Assembly (NCBI GenBank): GCA_046328715.1
Contig: JAXLWB010000041.1
Coordinates: 27,606 to 91,605, forward strand
DNA: 64,000 bases
Source: JAXLWB01 sp046328715
Lineage (GTDB): Bacteria > Chloroflexota > Anaerolineae > Caldilineales > Caldilineaceae
Direction: 5' to 3'
Below are positions 33,684 through 45,047 of the stretch, piece by piece. Made by a program: the position numbers and the translations under genes. The notes beneath the pieces are model-generated. The model saw only the letters and a program-made list of their open reading frames with translations, searched no databases and was not told the origin of the DNA. Within the stretch, counting starts at the first letter, position 1. The number at the start of each line of letters is the position of its first letter.

Positions 33684-35630
33684 TTATTTTGCCACTGCCA
33701 CGACTTCGGTTGGTTGCAACGATTCGAGAAATGCGCGGGTTTGGATCACATCAAACTTTGGATCATTGGCCTCGACACAGAGGAAGAAACGATCCTGCGA
33801 TGCTAGCTTAAAGCCTGGCGCATTAAAGACTGAATGATACGGTTGCGGCAAACCATTGCGCAACAACATCCCCAAGACCCCAGTGCCGGCAGCAAAGAGA
33901 ATGGTCATCTCAAAAGTGACGATGATAAAGGAAGGCCAGCTATTCAACGGTCGTCCACCAATGTTCCAGGGATAATCGATTACAGCTGCGTAATATTGCA
34001 GAAAGAAGCCAAACAACGCGCCTGCAATGCCACCTAGCAAAACCAGGAAGGGCAACTTCGATTTGCGTAAGCCAATCGCCTCGGGCAGCGCCTCGATTGG
34101 GAAAGGGCTGTACGCCGAAATTCTGCGATAGCCAGCCCCATAGGTAGTACGTGCTTTGCTCAAAAACTCCTCGGGATCGTTAAATTCTGCCATCAAGCCA
34201 TAAAGTGGCCCCGTCGGTTGAAGTTGCACAGGTTGTGAAACTGGTCGTGCAGCCGGTGTCTCACCCCTCACCCCTCCTTCCTCCCCCTCATGCTTCTTCG
34301 TCTCTGCCAGCAGATGACGCATCTCAAAGATCGAAATCATGGGCAGCACACGAATAAAGATAAAGATTAAGGTGAGAAAGAGACCGATGGTACCGACAAA
34401 AATCCCCCAGTCCCAGCGTGTGCCAGCGTAACTTCCCCAGGAGGAAGGCAGAAAATCACGATGCAGGCTCACCACGATGATGACGTAGCGTTCCAGCCAC
34501 ATGCCGACATTGACGATGATCGCTACAAAGAAGAGGATGAGCGGATTGGAACGTACTTTTTGAAACCAAAGTGCCTGCGGTGTGATCACATTACAGGCCA
34601 TCAAAGCGGCAAAGGCCCACCAATACGGGCCAAACGAGCGATTAAAGAGCCAGAAGCGCTCAGCAGGATTGCCCGAGTACCAGGCGGTAAAGGCTTCGGT
34701 CAAATAGCCGTAGCTGACAAAGAGGCCGGTTGCCAACATCACTTTAGCCATGTTGTCGAGATGTTTGGCCGTGATGAAATCTTCAAAGTGGTAGATCTTG
34801 CGCAGCGGGATGAGTAAGGTCATCACCATTGCAAAACCAGAGAAGATAGCACCACCGACAAAGTAAGGCGGAAAGACAGTCGAATGCCAGCCAGGGATAA
34901 CACCCACCGCAAAGTCAAAGCTCACCACCGAGTGAACCGAAACAACCAGCGGGGTAGCCAATGCAGCGAGCAGAAGATAAGCGGCATCATAGCGTTGCCA
35001 ATGGTTGGCCGCGCCGCGCCAGCCCAACGATAAAATGCCGTAGAAATAGCGGGCAAAGCGATTTTCGGCTCGGTCACGCATGGCGGCCAGGTCGGGGATC
35101 AAACCGACAAACCAGAACATCAGCGAAACCGCTGCATAGGTGCTGATGGCGAAGGCATCCCACACCAGCGGGCTGCGGAACTGCGGCCAGAGGTCAAAGG
35201 TGTTGGGATAGGGAAAGAGCCAGTAGACCAACCAGGGGCGACCAACATGCAACACAGGAAAGAGCAGGGCGCAGGAGACCGCAAAAAGCGTCATCGCCTC
35301 GGCAAAGCGGTTGATCGAGGTGCGCCACTCCTGGCGGAAGAGAAAAAGGATGGCCGAGATCAAGGTGCCCGCATGGCCGATACCGATCCACCAGACCAGA
35401 TTAGTGATGTCGAAGCCCCAGCCCACCGGCTGATTGATACCCCAAATACCGACGCCGTAGAGGAAAAGGTTGCCCACCGCATAGAGGAAGAGCATCAGCA
35501 AGGCAAAGCCAATGGCAAAGCCCACAAACCAGGATTTAGGCGTCATCCTGGTGAGGACGATACCGGATATCTTTTCCGTGATCGAGCGGAAACTATGCCC
35601 CGGCCCGATAAGTTGTCCTGTTGTTTGCAT
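33684..35630 (-). CDS. actC: Fused alternative complex III subunits ActC-ActD
   Basis: A 648-aa protein joining two subunits that are usually separate. Residues 1 to about 440 are ActC, an NrfD/PsrC-type quinol-binding protein with about ten TM helices (WIGIGHAGTLISAILFLFR and GRPWLVYW are visible). Residues about 475-648 are ActD (DUF3341 type): LMAEFNDPEEFLSKART, the LPEAIGL segment, two TM helices and the C-terminal ...FFLCVEANDPKFD...FLESL. The joint (about 440-475) is charged and proline-rich and partly encoded by repeat words at 34261-34290. The ATG at 35630 is preferred because the 13 codons upstream of it fall in a palindrome; AGGGA stands about 12 nt before it. Confidence 0.92.
   Translation of the reverse strand: MQTTGQLIGPGHSFRSITEKISGIVLTRMTPKSWFVGFAIGFALLMLFLYAVGNLFLYGVGIWGINQPVGWGFDITNLVWWIGIGHAGTLISAILFLFRQEWRTSINRFAEAMTLFAVSCALLFPVLHVGRPWLVYWLFPYPNTFDLWPQFRSPLVWDAFAISTYAAVSLMFWFVGLIPDLAAMRDRAENRFARYFYGILSLGWRGAANHWQRYDAAYLLLAALATPLVVSVHSVVSFDFAVGVIPGWHSTVFPPYFVGGAIFSGFAMVMTLLIPLRKIYHFEDFITAKHLDNMAKVMLATGLFVSYGYLTEAFTAWYSGNPAERFWLFNRSFGPYWWAFAALMACNVITPQALWFQKVRSNPLILFFVAIIVNVGMWLERYVIIVVSLHRDFLPSSWGSYAGTRWDWGIFVGTIGLFLTLIFIFIRVLPMISIFEMRHLLAETKKHEGEEGGVRGETPAARPVSQPVQLQPTGPLYGLMAEFNDPEEFLSKARTTYGAGYRRISAYSPFPIEALPEAIGLRKSKLPFLVLLGGIAGALFGFFLQYYAAVIDYPWNIGGRPLNSWPSFIIVTFEMTILFAAGTGVLGMLLRNGLPQPYHSVFNAPGFKLASQDRFFLCVEANDPKFDVIQTRAFLESLQPTEVVAVAK
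34261..34290. repeat. Word repeat at the ActC-ActD joint
   Basis: Repeated CCCCTCA/CCCTCC-type words (TCACCCCTCACCCCTCC and following) encode E-G-E-E-G-G-V-R-G-E. The same word forms the palindrome at 51207-51260. Confidence 0.75.
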
Positions 35631-35656
35631 TGTTTCTTCGTCCCTCTTTATCGAAG

Positions 35657-35730
35657 GACAAGATGACAAGATGACAGGATGACAAGGTGAACTCTAGACG
35701 CACCTGTCATCCTGTCATCTCTTCATCTTG

Positions 35731-35732
<2 letters not shown>
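35657..35732. repeat. GACAAGAT word palindrome between actB and actCD
   Basis: Arms 35657-35689 and 35701-35732 are near-perfect complements made of period-8 words. The TGA stop of actB (35733-35731) lies in the end of the palindrome. Confidence 0.85.
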
Positions 35733-38691
<2,959 letters not shown>

Positions 38692-38708
38692 TAGAGTTTC
38701 TCTGGTAA

Positions 38709-38777
38709 GAGATTGGGAGATTACGAGAGTAGAAAATTTGCGGAGACAATCTCCTACTCTCTCAATCGCCTAATCTC
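38709..38777. repeat. Word palindrome between actA and actB
   Basis: Arms 38709-38732 and 38754-38777 are imperfect inverted complements built of GAGATTGGGAGATT-like words. Confidence 0.75.
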
Positions 38778-38785
38778 GATCTATC

Positions 38786-39442
38786 TTATCGATGGCAAAC
38801 CGAACAATCACTCAAATGTTTGACTTGGATGTTGTGCTCGGCAATCAATTGCGTGCCTAACGTCTTCTGATCCGTAGGTGGTACCCAACCCATCGTGAAG
38901 ACCTCACTCCTTGGACGGATATAATTCTCCGGGTTGCGGTGACATTCAAGACACCAACTCATCTGCAAACTCTGGGCCTTCGCCACCACCGTCATTTGGT
39001 CAATACGGCCATGACAGGTTTCGCAGCCAACCCCTTGTTTGATATGAATCGCATGGTTGAAATAGACATAGTCGGGCAGATCGTGAACCCGGATCCACTC
39101 CAACGGCTTGTTATTTTGCATGCTGTCCCGCACCAATTGCAGATCAGGGGAATCTTTGTCTACCTGAGAGTGACAGCCCATACAGGTAGCGGTAGCTGGA
39201 ATCGACGCAGTATTGCTTGTCTCTACGGAGCTGTGACAATAGCGGCAGTCTAGCCCCAACTGCCCAACGTGGAGTTGATGGCTATAGGGAACAGCCTGCG
39301 CTTTGGCCACGCCAACTTCGGTTACAAATGGGGAGCCAGCCACATAGTAGCCCAGCCAGCCGAGCCCGCCCAATAGCAAAACCAGGACAAGCAGACCGAC
39401 CCTGGTAATGATATTCATGCTTGGGTGGAAAAGTTGAGACAT
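38786..39442 (-). CDS. actA: Alternative complex III subunit ActA (pentaheme cytochrome c)
   Basis: A 218-aa membrane-anchored cytochrome. An N-terminal TM helix (about residues 12-33) is followed by five CxxCH heme motifs: CRYCH, CMGCH, CETCH, CLECH and CSVCH, the last at the extreme C terminus. Five hemes plus one helix is the known form of ActA, the first gene of the operon. The weak AAGTGA before the ATG leaves the start slightly uncertain; a second Met lies 8 codons in. On the minus strand TGC-TACACT (39497 region, -10 at 39500-39505) is a possible extended -10 promoter for the operon. Confidence 0.94.
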   Translation of the reverse strand: MSQLFHPSMNIITRVGLLVLVLLLGGLGWLGYYVAGSPFVTEVGVAKAQAVPYSHQLHVGQLGLDCRYCHSSVETSNTASIPATATCMGCHSQVDKDSPDLQLVRDSMQNNKPLEWIRVHDLPDYVYFNHAIHIKQGVGCETCHGRIDQMTVVAKAQSLQMSWCLECHRNPENYIRPRSEVFTMGWVPPTDQKTLGTQLIAEHNIQVKHLSDCSVCHR

Positions 39443-39640
39443 GATTCACTTTCGTGGTACGCATTAGGTGAATTGATTGATCTGATACCTTCACCAGCGA
39501 GTGTAGCAGTTTTATATCAAGAAATTATGAAGAGATTGACTTGAATTGATGAAAATCATGAGAGTTTGATTAAAACTTAAATCCATCTTACGACCGTAAA
39601 ACATTACTGAATTCTTGCATCCCGCGTTCTGTTTTCCATC

Positions 39641-40282
39641 TCACAAATCGCATTTGCCCCACATGCCACGGTTGTTGCGCTTTGCTTGCTGCTCTAATTG
39701 AGCAAAACGTTGCGCGAAAAGGGTGTCAGGACGAAACTCAGCGGCGCGGGCATAGCCTTCTTGGACGAGCATCTCATTGACCATCTGACCATCGGGCAGA
39801 TACACGTAGCGCAACAAGCGACCGTAACGATCCACTTCACTGTGGTCTTTGCGCAGTGCGATTTGCTTGCCCTCAACCAATTTGCGGTTGCGGCGTGTGG
39901 CTTCTTGAGCGTAACATTCAGGTGGATGTGTTAGTTTTTCCGGCGTATCAACCCCGATATAGCGCAGTTTGTCACCATTCGTCAAACGAATCGTATCGCC
40001 GTCCAACACCGCATCTACCGTCGCCCATGTCACCTTGAATTCGAACTTCACAGCACTTTGATCGCTGGTTGAAGCCTTGGGGGTTGCGGTTGGCACTGCT
40101 AGCGGCGGTAAAGTCCGGGGCGGAGCGCTCTTTGGCAAAACGGGAGGGGTCGGTGGAAGCGGAGTAGCAGCAGTTCGATCGGGAAGGATAATTTGCACCT
40201 TGATGCCAGAAAAAGCAAAGAGGGCAAGGCATAGCATCAGTAACAACAACAGTATAAAAAACTGGCTGGCAGAGAGACGCAT
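39641..40282 (-). CDS. Membrane-anchored thermonuclease (SNase)-like protein
   Basis: A 213-aa protein. A TM helix or signal anchor covers about residues 7-27, and a Pro/Thr/Ala-rich linker runs to about 75. The staphylococcal nuclease fold (about 80-210) has the conserved VLDGDTIRL, LRYIGVDTPE and EVDRYGRLLRYV (with catalytic Arg and Glu candidates) and ends in GYAR...RGMWGKC. It probably cuts nucleic acids at the outer face of the membrane. It lies downstream of the phosphatidylcholine synthase gene but is separated from it by a terminator-like hairpin. Confidence 0.87.
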   Translation of the reverse strand: MRLSASQFFILLLLLMLCLALFAFSGIKVQIILPDRTAATPLPPTPPVLPKSAPPRTLPPLAVPTATPKASTSDQSAVKFEFKVTWATVDAVLDGDTIRLTNGDKLRYIGVDTPEKLTHPPECYAQEATRRNRKLVEGKQIALRKDHSEVDRYGRLLRYVYLPDGQMVNEMLVQEGYARAAEFRPDTLFAQRFAQLEQQAKRNNRGMWGKCDL

Positions 40283-40296
40283 AGAGGTTTAAAACA

Positions 40297-40344
40297 CATG
40301 AAATGTGACCGGTGCTTTAGAAAAAGTGCTGGTCACATTTCATG
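40297..40344 (-). terminator. Hairpin after the phosphatidylcholine synthase gene
   Basis: Arms 40297-40310 and 40331-40344 are exact 14-bp complements with a 20-nt loop. On the minus strand the stem is followed by GTGTTTT. Confidence 0.65.
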
Positions 40345-40348
40345 CTTT

Positions 40349-41098
40349 TCACTTAATTTCACGGCTTTGGAGCGTGACAAAGAGGCTGAGCCCAAGATAA
40401 TAGACTACATAAAAGAGTGACAGCCAGAGGTAGCGTATATTGTGATCGGGATAGGTAATCAGCACGATCAATCCCAGCACACCCCATACTAATCCAAGCG
40501 CCATGGTCAGTTTTTGGTAGTAGACCGTGCGTGAAGGATAGACATACTTTACGGGGACAAAGACCAGGATGCTCAAAAGCGCTGTCACGGCAAGATTGGT
40601 CCAAGGGCTTAGTTCCAACATAAAGAGATAGAAGACCATGATGTTCCAGTAAGAGGGAAAGCCCTTAAAGAAGTGATCATCGGTCTTGGCATCGGCTTGG
40701 CAGAATTGATACGAAGAGGCGATTAAAATCATAGCAGCACCCAACATCTTGCCGCCCATTGGAAGAATATCAGCTTCATAGAGAAAAAAGGCGGGGACAA
40801 CAACATAATTGAGAAAGTCAATCATGTTATCGAGCAATGCGCCATCAAAATTCGGCAAGACATCCTTTACCCGAGCCCGACGTGCCAATAAACCATCAAA
40901 TGAATCGACAAAAACAGCCAGCGCCATCCAAACAAAGGCCGTCTTCCAGGCACCATTCGTAATCGCGATAATCGACATCAGGCCCCATACTGCGCCTGTG
41001 GCTGTGAAGAAATGAGTGAACCAAGCCGCAGCCTTACTTTGGAGAGAGGGAGTCCAGTCACTTTCTGGGGAGGGATAAAGAAAATCGTCGGTAGTCAT
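40349..41098 (-). CDS. pcs: Phosphatidylcholine synthase (CDP-alcohol phosphatidyltransferase)
   Basis: A 249-aa membrane enzyme with about eight TM helices. It has the CDP-alcohol phosphotransferase motif in the order D-x-x-D-G-x-x-A-R: VDSFDGLLARRARV, followed by FDGALLDNMIDF. This exact form (with LDNMIDF) is characteristic of bacterial Pcs, which joins choline directly with CDP-diacylglycerol. The ATG at 41098 has AGGAC a few bases upstream. A perfect 9-bp dyad lies 27 bp before the start. Choline would have to be taken up from outside; no choline transporter is in the window. Confidence 0.86.
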   Translation of the reverse strand: MTTDDFLYPSPESDWTPSLQSKAAAWFTHFFTATGAVWGLMSIIAITNGAWKTAFVWMALAVFVDSFDGLLARRARVKDVLPNFDGALLDNMIDFLNYVVVPAFFLYEADILPMGGKMLGAAMILIASSYQFCQADAKTDDHFFKGFPSYWNIMVFYLFMLELSPWTNLAVTALLSILVFVPVKYVYPSRTVYYQKLTMALGLVWGVLGLIVLITYPDHNIRYLWLSLFYVVYYLGLSLFVTLQSREIK

Positions 41099-41124
41099 AT
41101 AAGTCCTATGCCTGAATGAATAGT

Positions 41125-41148
41125 GCTTATACCACATTCGGTATAAGC
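41125..41148. promoter_or_regulatory. Operator-like dyad upstream of pcs
   Basis: GCTTATACC (41125-41133) and GGTATAAGC (41140-41148) are exact complements separated by 6 bp. The dyad sits in the divergent region between pcs and the hydrolase gene, 27 bp from the pcs start. It could bind a dimeric repressor or fold as an RNA hairpin. Confidence 0.6.
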
Positions 41149-41327
41149 TACAAGACGAAAACCTGTTAGACTTACAGGAAAGTTCGTATCACGAGTATGC
41201 AGGATTGTATCATACCTTTTGATTTTTATGGTAGTAGCTTTTAGCGGCGGAGAGAACTTACGTAAGAGCAAGCCAACCAAGGGCATATAATCCTGTACTA
41301 GATTGCTTCATCACAAAGGACAAAGCC

Positions 41328-42191
41328 ATGTCAGAACCAATTACCCACACCCAAATACAAGTCAACGGAGTACGTTTGCATATAGCGCAGAGTGGTCCAG
41401 CGCAAGGGAAGCAGGTGATCCTACTGCATGGTTTCCCTGAATATTGGGGGGGCTGGCGACACCAAATCCCAGCTTTGGTCGAGGCAGGCTATCGAGTTTG
41501 GGCACCAGATCAACGCGGCTACAATCTAAGTGATAAACCTCAGGGTATCGATGCCTATACATTGGATCAACTGGCTGCCGATGTCAACGGCTTGATTGAA
41601 GCCAGCGGCCATGAAAAGGTGCTGTTGGTCGGCCACGATTGGGGAGCTGCAGTTGCCTGGTGGACGGCGATCAACTATCCACACCAATTAGAGAAGCTTG
41701 TGATTCTCAATGTGCCTCATCCCGTTGTCATGATGAAAACGCTACGCGGCAATCTGCGCCAAACGCTCAAGAGTTGGTATATGTTCTTTTTTCAACTGCC
41801 CTGGCTCCCGGAGACGCTGCTTGGTGCCAATCAAGCCAATGGGGCTGCACAAATGTTGCAAGGCAGTGCCAAGTCAACAACCTTTAGTGAGGAGGAGATC
41901 ACCGAGTACCGCCAGGCGTGGCTTCAACCAGGTGCCTTTACCGGTATGATCAATTGGTACAGGGCGTTGATGCGTCGCCAACCCCAAGTTCCCTCATCCT
42001 ACCGCATCACAGTGCCTACGTTGATGATTTGGGGTGTTCACGATGTTGCGCTTTCGCGTGAAATGGCCCAGCCAAGCATCGATCTCTGTGACAATGGCAA
42101 GTTGGTCTTTATGGAAAATGCCACGCACTGGGTGCAACATGACGAGCCGGAAGCAGTCAATCGGCTCCTATTGGAATTCTTCGGCAAGTAA
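41328..42191 (+). CDS. Alpha/beta hydrolase, epoxide hydrolase-like
   Basis: A 287-aa cytoplasmic hydrolase. It has the oxyanion strand LLHGFPEYWGGWRHQIPAL (about residue 29), the nucleophile elbow VGHDWGAAVAW with Asp nucleophile (about residue 105), a cap domain (about 135-210), the late acid in IWGVHDVAL (about 236) and the catalytic His in NATHWVQHDEP (about 265). An Asp nucleophile together with HGFPE is typical of epoxide hydrolases and haloalkane dehalogenases. AAAGGA stands before the ATG. The gene is monocistronic, and the substrate is unknown. Confidence 0.9.
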   Translation: MSEPITHTQIQVNGVRLHIAQSGPAQGKQVILLHGFPEYWGGWRHQIPALVEAGYRVWAPDQRGYNLSDKPQGIDAYTLDQLAADVNGLIEASGHEKVLLVGHDWGAAVAWWTAINYPHQLEKLVILNVPHPVVMMKTLRGNLRQTLKSWYMFFFQLPWLPETLLGANQANGAAQMLQGSAKSTTFSEEEITEYRQAWLQPGAFTGMINWYRALMRRQPQVPSSYRITVPTLMIWGVHDVALSREMAQPSIDLCDNGKLVFMENATHWVQHDEPEAVNRLLLEFFGK

Positions 42192-42247
42192 AGGGACAGA
42201 TCACATTCCGGGCATCACACGCTGCGAACCCATGTAGCCGTAAAAGA

Positions 42248-44107
42248 TCAAACCAATAGCCCTACAATTACCAGTACCATGCTCCACGAAATGATCGTTC
42301 CAACCAGCCGATCAGGCGTTGAACCCATGCGTGCATCAATCCGATGTTCCCCAGTAGGGACATCCACTTCGAGCAGACCGCCGGGCGTCGAGATGCGATG
42401 AACTACGGGCTGGCCGTCGATTCGTACCTGCCAACCGGGAAAGTTCTGAATATTGACCGTCACCACGCCGGGACTAACCATTCTCACGCTGCCGCCGCCG
42501 CTTGACCCACCACTGTAGACGCTTGTTACCTCTCCGTCCCCTTTCACAATCGAAAGCCGGGTCAGCGAATGAGTAAAGCCATGATCTTCATGGTAATTTG
42601 GCGATTCATAATCTGCCGTCATTGGCGACTGGGTAAATTTGCTAGCTGCCGACCATTGCGTATAGGGCATCATATCGGGATGCTGCCGTTCAAATTCGGC
42701 CACGGCTCGACCATCCTCGCGCCAGGGTTCTACGGGTTGAAGCGGCGGATCGACGAAGTTGGTGCTGGCAAAGACGGTAAGGAGGCAGAAGGAGAGGAGT
42801 GCAGATTGCGGATTGCGGATTGCGGAGGGCGGAATATCGATTTGCAATCCCCATCTAATCAACCCAACCCCGACCAAGGCACTGCCGATAAAGCCCGCGA
42901 GCGTGAGTAGGCGCCACGGGAATTGAATGACTGCCAAAGGAGGGACAGCTTCCCACAAAGGGCGAGAGAGTGGGGTCATCATTGCCAGGATTGCCATCAA
43001 TGCAACAACGAGATAAATAAAAATCTCCCGGTGATTATCCTGGACTCCATCCTTCTGTCGCTCTCCCTCACTCCCTATCTTCCTATCTCCCCATCGCCCC
43101 ATCACCACCACCGCCACGCACAAAATCACCAACAACGCCCCCAACTGAAAGCTCATACCGTCATTGGCACCAGTCGGATCGTCGGAGTAGCCGTAGCCCC
43201 AGAAGGGAGCCAGAAACTGCCCCCAGAAGACAAAGTGATTGCGGAAATCGTAGCTGCCACTGACATAGACCTGCTGTTGTAGAGTTGGTCCCTCAGCCAA
43301 GAGTGGGATGAGAAAGACCATCGACAGCAACAATCCGCCAACGCCACCAGCAGCGCCCAGGAGCAGCCGAGGTAGATTGTATCGCCAGTTGAATGCAAGA
43401 CGCCAGGGGAATAGAAGCCGAAAGAGCACAAAAGTGACGAGCAGCGGCGTGAAGGAAAGTAGAGCGAATGTGTGCGTAAGTAAGGTACCGCCCAACGCTA
43501 GAATCGCCCAAGCCAATCGTCGCTGCCAGCCACGAGCATTACCAAAAACCAGCAATCGGTCAAAGGCAAGAAAAGCCCAAGGGAACCAGGCTAACAGCAG
43601 CGTGTCATTGAGCGCGCCTCGCACATAAGCATCGACCAAACGATAAGGCAGATATACATATAACAACGCCACCAACACAGGTACGAGCGCCGTTCCACCC
43701 TTATTCCCCTCACTCCCACTCCCTATCTCCCCATCTCCTCGTCCCCACCATTTCATCAACTCATACATTCCCCAACCACTCAGCATGAAGCCAGCACTCC
43801 AAACCAGTTTGACCGCATTTGTGAAACTGGCACCCAATAGGACAAAGAGCTCGCCTAGATAGAAGCCAACTGGGGCCTGCAAGACAAAGGTAGGATAACC
43901 ATAGCCTTGGGCATGATGCATAGCCCAACGTGGCCACCATGCTCCATCTCGAAAGGCAGCATCAAACATGATCTGGTAGAAGACGCTGTGCCGGCCATCA
44001 TGGGCGTTATAGAAGTAACCAGGAGACAGCAGGGGAACCAGTGCAAAGAGGCTCAGCCCCCACACCAGCAGCAGATAAGGATTGATTAGTTGGCGAAGAC
44101 GGCGCAT
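42248..44107 (-). CDS. Large multi-pass membrane protein, GT-C glycosyltransferase-like
   Basis: A 619-aa protein with about twelve TM helices and a C-terminal beta domain (about 470-600). Near the N terminus an extracytoplasmic segment NAHDGRHSVFYQIMFDAAFRDG follows TM1, as in membrane proteins of the 6-pyruvoyl-tetrahydropterin-synthase-related type, a class believed to be polyprenyl-sugar-using glycosyltransferases. Three stretches of repeat words are inserted in frame in loops (42804-42824, 43073-43104, 43721-43744). They encode segments such as RWGDRKIGSEGERQK and PSAIRNPQSA. The start at 44107 has no Shine-Dalgarno sequence. The function is inferred only from layout. Confidence 0.7.
   Translation of the reverse strand: MRRLRQLINPYLLLVWGLSLFALVPLLSPGYFYNAHDGRHSVFYQIMFDAAFRDGAWWPRWAMHHAQGYGYPTFVLQAPVGFYLGELFVLLGASFTNAVKLVWSAGFMLSGWGMYELMKWWGRGDGEIGSGSEGNKGGTALVPVLVALLYVYLPYRLVDAYVRGALNDTLLLAWFPWAFLAFDRLLVFGNARGWQRRLAWAILALGGTLLTHTFALLSFTPLLVTFVLFRLLFPWRLAFNWRYNLPRLLLGAAGGVGGLLLSMVFLIPLLAEGPTLQQQVYVSGSYDFRNHFVFWGQFLAPFWGYGYSDDPTGANDGMSFQLGALLVILCVAVVVMGRWGDRKIGSEGERQKDGVQDNHREIFIYLVVALMAILAMMTPLSRPLWEAVPPLAVIQFPWRLLTLAGFIGSALVGVGLIRWGLQIDIPPSAIRNPQSALLSFCLLTVFASTNFVDPPLQPVEPWREDGRAVAEFERQHPDMMPYTQWSAASKFTQSPMTADYESPNYHEDHGFTHSLTRLSIVKGDGEVTSVYSGGSSGGGSVRMVSPGVVTVNIQNFPGWQVRIDGQPVVHRISTPGGLLEVDVPTGEHRIDARMGSTPDRLVGTIISWSMVLVIVGLLV
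42804..42824. repeat. Three tandem GATTGCG heptamers inside a gene
   Basis: Three perfect copies, in frame, encode part of A-I-R-N-P-Q-S-A in a membrane protein loop. Related heptamers occur at 20654-20667. Confidence 0.9.
43073..43104. repeat. Period-8 word repeat CCCTATCT/CCCCATCG inside a gene
   Basis: Four octamers in tandem, in frame, encode the M-G-R-W-G-D-R-K-I-G part of a loop. The same octamers recur at 43721-43744. Confidence 0.9.
43721..43744. repeat. Second period-8 word repeat in the same gene
   Basis: Octamers CCCTATCT, CCCCATCT and CCTCGTCC encode G-R-G-D-G-E-I-G in another loop. Confidence 0.85.
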
Positions 44108-44139
44108 GGATAGACTGAAACGTGAAGCGTGAGTGCAGA

Positions 44140-44207
44140 ACCACGGATTTATAGGTTACGGATCAGTGGTTTGACGATGAGATTATCCGCCTAACCTAAA
44201 TCCGTGG
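44140..44207. repeat. Long hairpin between nitroreductase and membrane protein genes
   Basis: Outer arms ACCACGGATTTATAGGTTA (44140-44158) and TAACCTAAATCCGTGGT (44192-44207 region) pair with a 2-nt bulge, and an inner CGGAT/ATCCG stem continues it. It is probably a terminator for the nitroreductase transcript. Confidence 0.65.
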
Positions 44208-44229
44208 TGCTCAATTGCCTGATACTTAC

Positions 44230-44859
44230 TTACCCTTTCTGAATCAACGGCGAGACATGTCCCCAATTGCCTGTGAAGACAAATTCCTCAAGCGGTTTGC
44301 GCGTACGAGGAGCAAGTTCGCGTTCTCGGTTGGAGTCGGAAAGCAGCGTTGGATCACCTAAGTAGCCAATGGCAAACGCTGCGCCTGGTTCATGTGTCTC
44401 GGGAATGTGAAAGGTTTCTCTGGCCTTGTCAATCGAAAAGCCGCCCATCTGGTGGACGTAAAGCTCGATAGTCAAGGCTTGAACACTTAAGTTCTGCATC
44501 GCCAGCCCCAAATCGTACAAAGCAAGACGGTTGGTTTTACCATCACCGCGCACCACTTGAGCAATCCCAATCCCCAAGAGTGCTGCACTTTTGGCCCATT
44601 CAGCGTTACCTGGCGTCAAACAATCCAATAGGCGCGAAAATTCCGCCGGATCCTCCCGGCTGGCGATGATAAAACTCCACGGCTGGCCGTTTCCACCCGA
44701 CGCGGACCAACGTGCTGCCTCAAAGAGCGATGAAATCGTGGCATGATCGATCAATCGTTCTGAAAATGAGCGTGGACTCCAGCGCTGGCTTAACAGCGGA
44801 TGAACTGCATGTGCGGTAAGCGCATGCTTGATATGGCTCGCATTCGGCTCGACTAACAT
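44230..44859 (-). CDS. Nitroreductase-family FMN oxidoreductase
   Basis: A 209-aa protein of the nitroreductase fold. SQRWSPRSFSERLID (about residues 24-38) starts the FMN-binding part, AARWSASGGNGQPWSFIIA (about 50-70) is the typical phosphate-binding block, and GLAMQNLSVQALTIELYVHQMGGF (about 110-135) is the dimer helix. Members use NAD(P)H to reduce nitro groups, quinones or flavins; the substrate is unknown. The ATG at 44859 is chosen since the family normally starts close to its arginine motif; the frame runs 159 bp further up but that part looks non-coding. The gene is divergent from the TrkA-N protein. Confidence 0.88.
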   Translation of the reverse strand: MLVEPNASHIKHALTAHAVHPLLSQRWSPRSFSERLIDHATISSLFEAARWSASGGNGQPWSFIIASREDPAEFSRLLDCLTPGNAEWAKSAALLGIGIAQVVRGDGKTNRLALYDLGLAMQNLSVQALTIELYVHQMGGFSIDKARETFHIPETHEPGAAFAIGYLGDPTLLSDSNRERELAPRTRKPLEEFVFTGNWGHVSPLIQKG

Positions 44860-45010
44860 GTGAGTGATGATTCCCTTTCTGCAGAGATAGGTATTACATA
44901 CTAGCGGTAGTTTTCGATCTGTTTGTGAATACAATCCCGTATCATATCCAATAGTTCTCGATTCAACAAGTAGGTGCGCTCTCATCTCTAGCACATTTTG
45001 TAGTGCACAT

Positions 45011-45039
45011 TTGCACAACCGCCAACGACACCCTACAAT
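45011..45039 (+). promoter_or_regulatory. Promoter of the TrkA-N gene, leaderless type
   Basis: TTGCAC (45011-45016) and TACAAT (45034-45039) are 17 bp apart; the ATG follows 8 nt after the -10 box. Confidence 0.72.
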
Positions 45040-45047
45040 ACCCTTTC

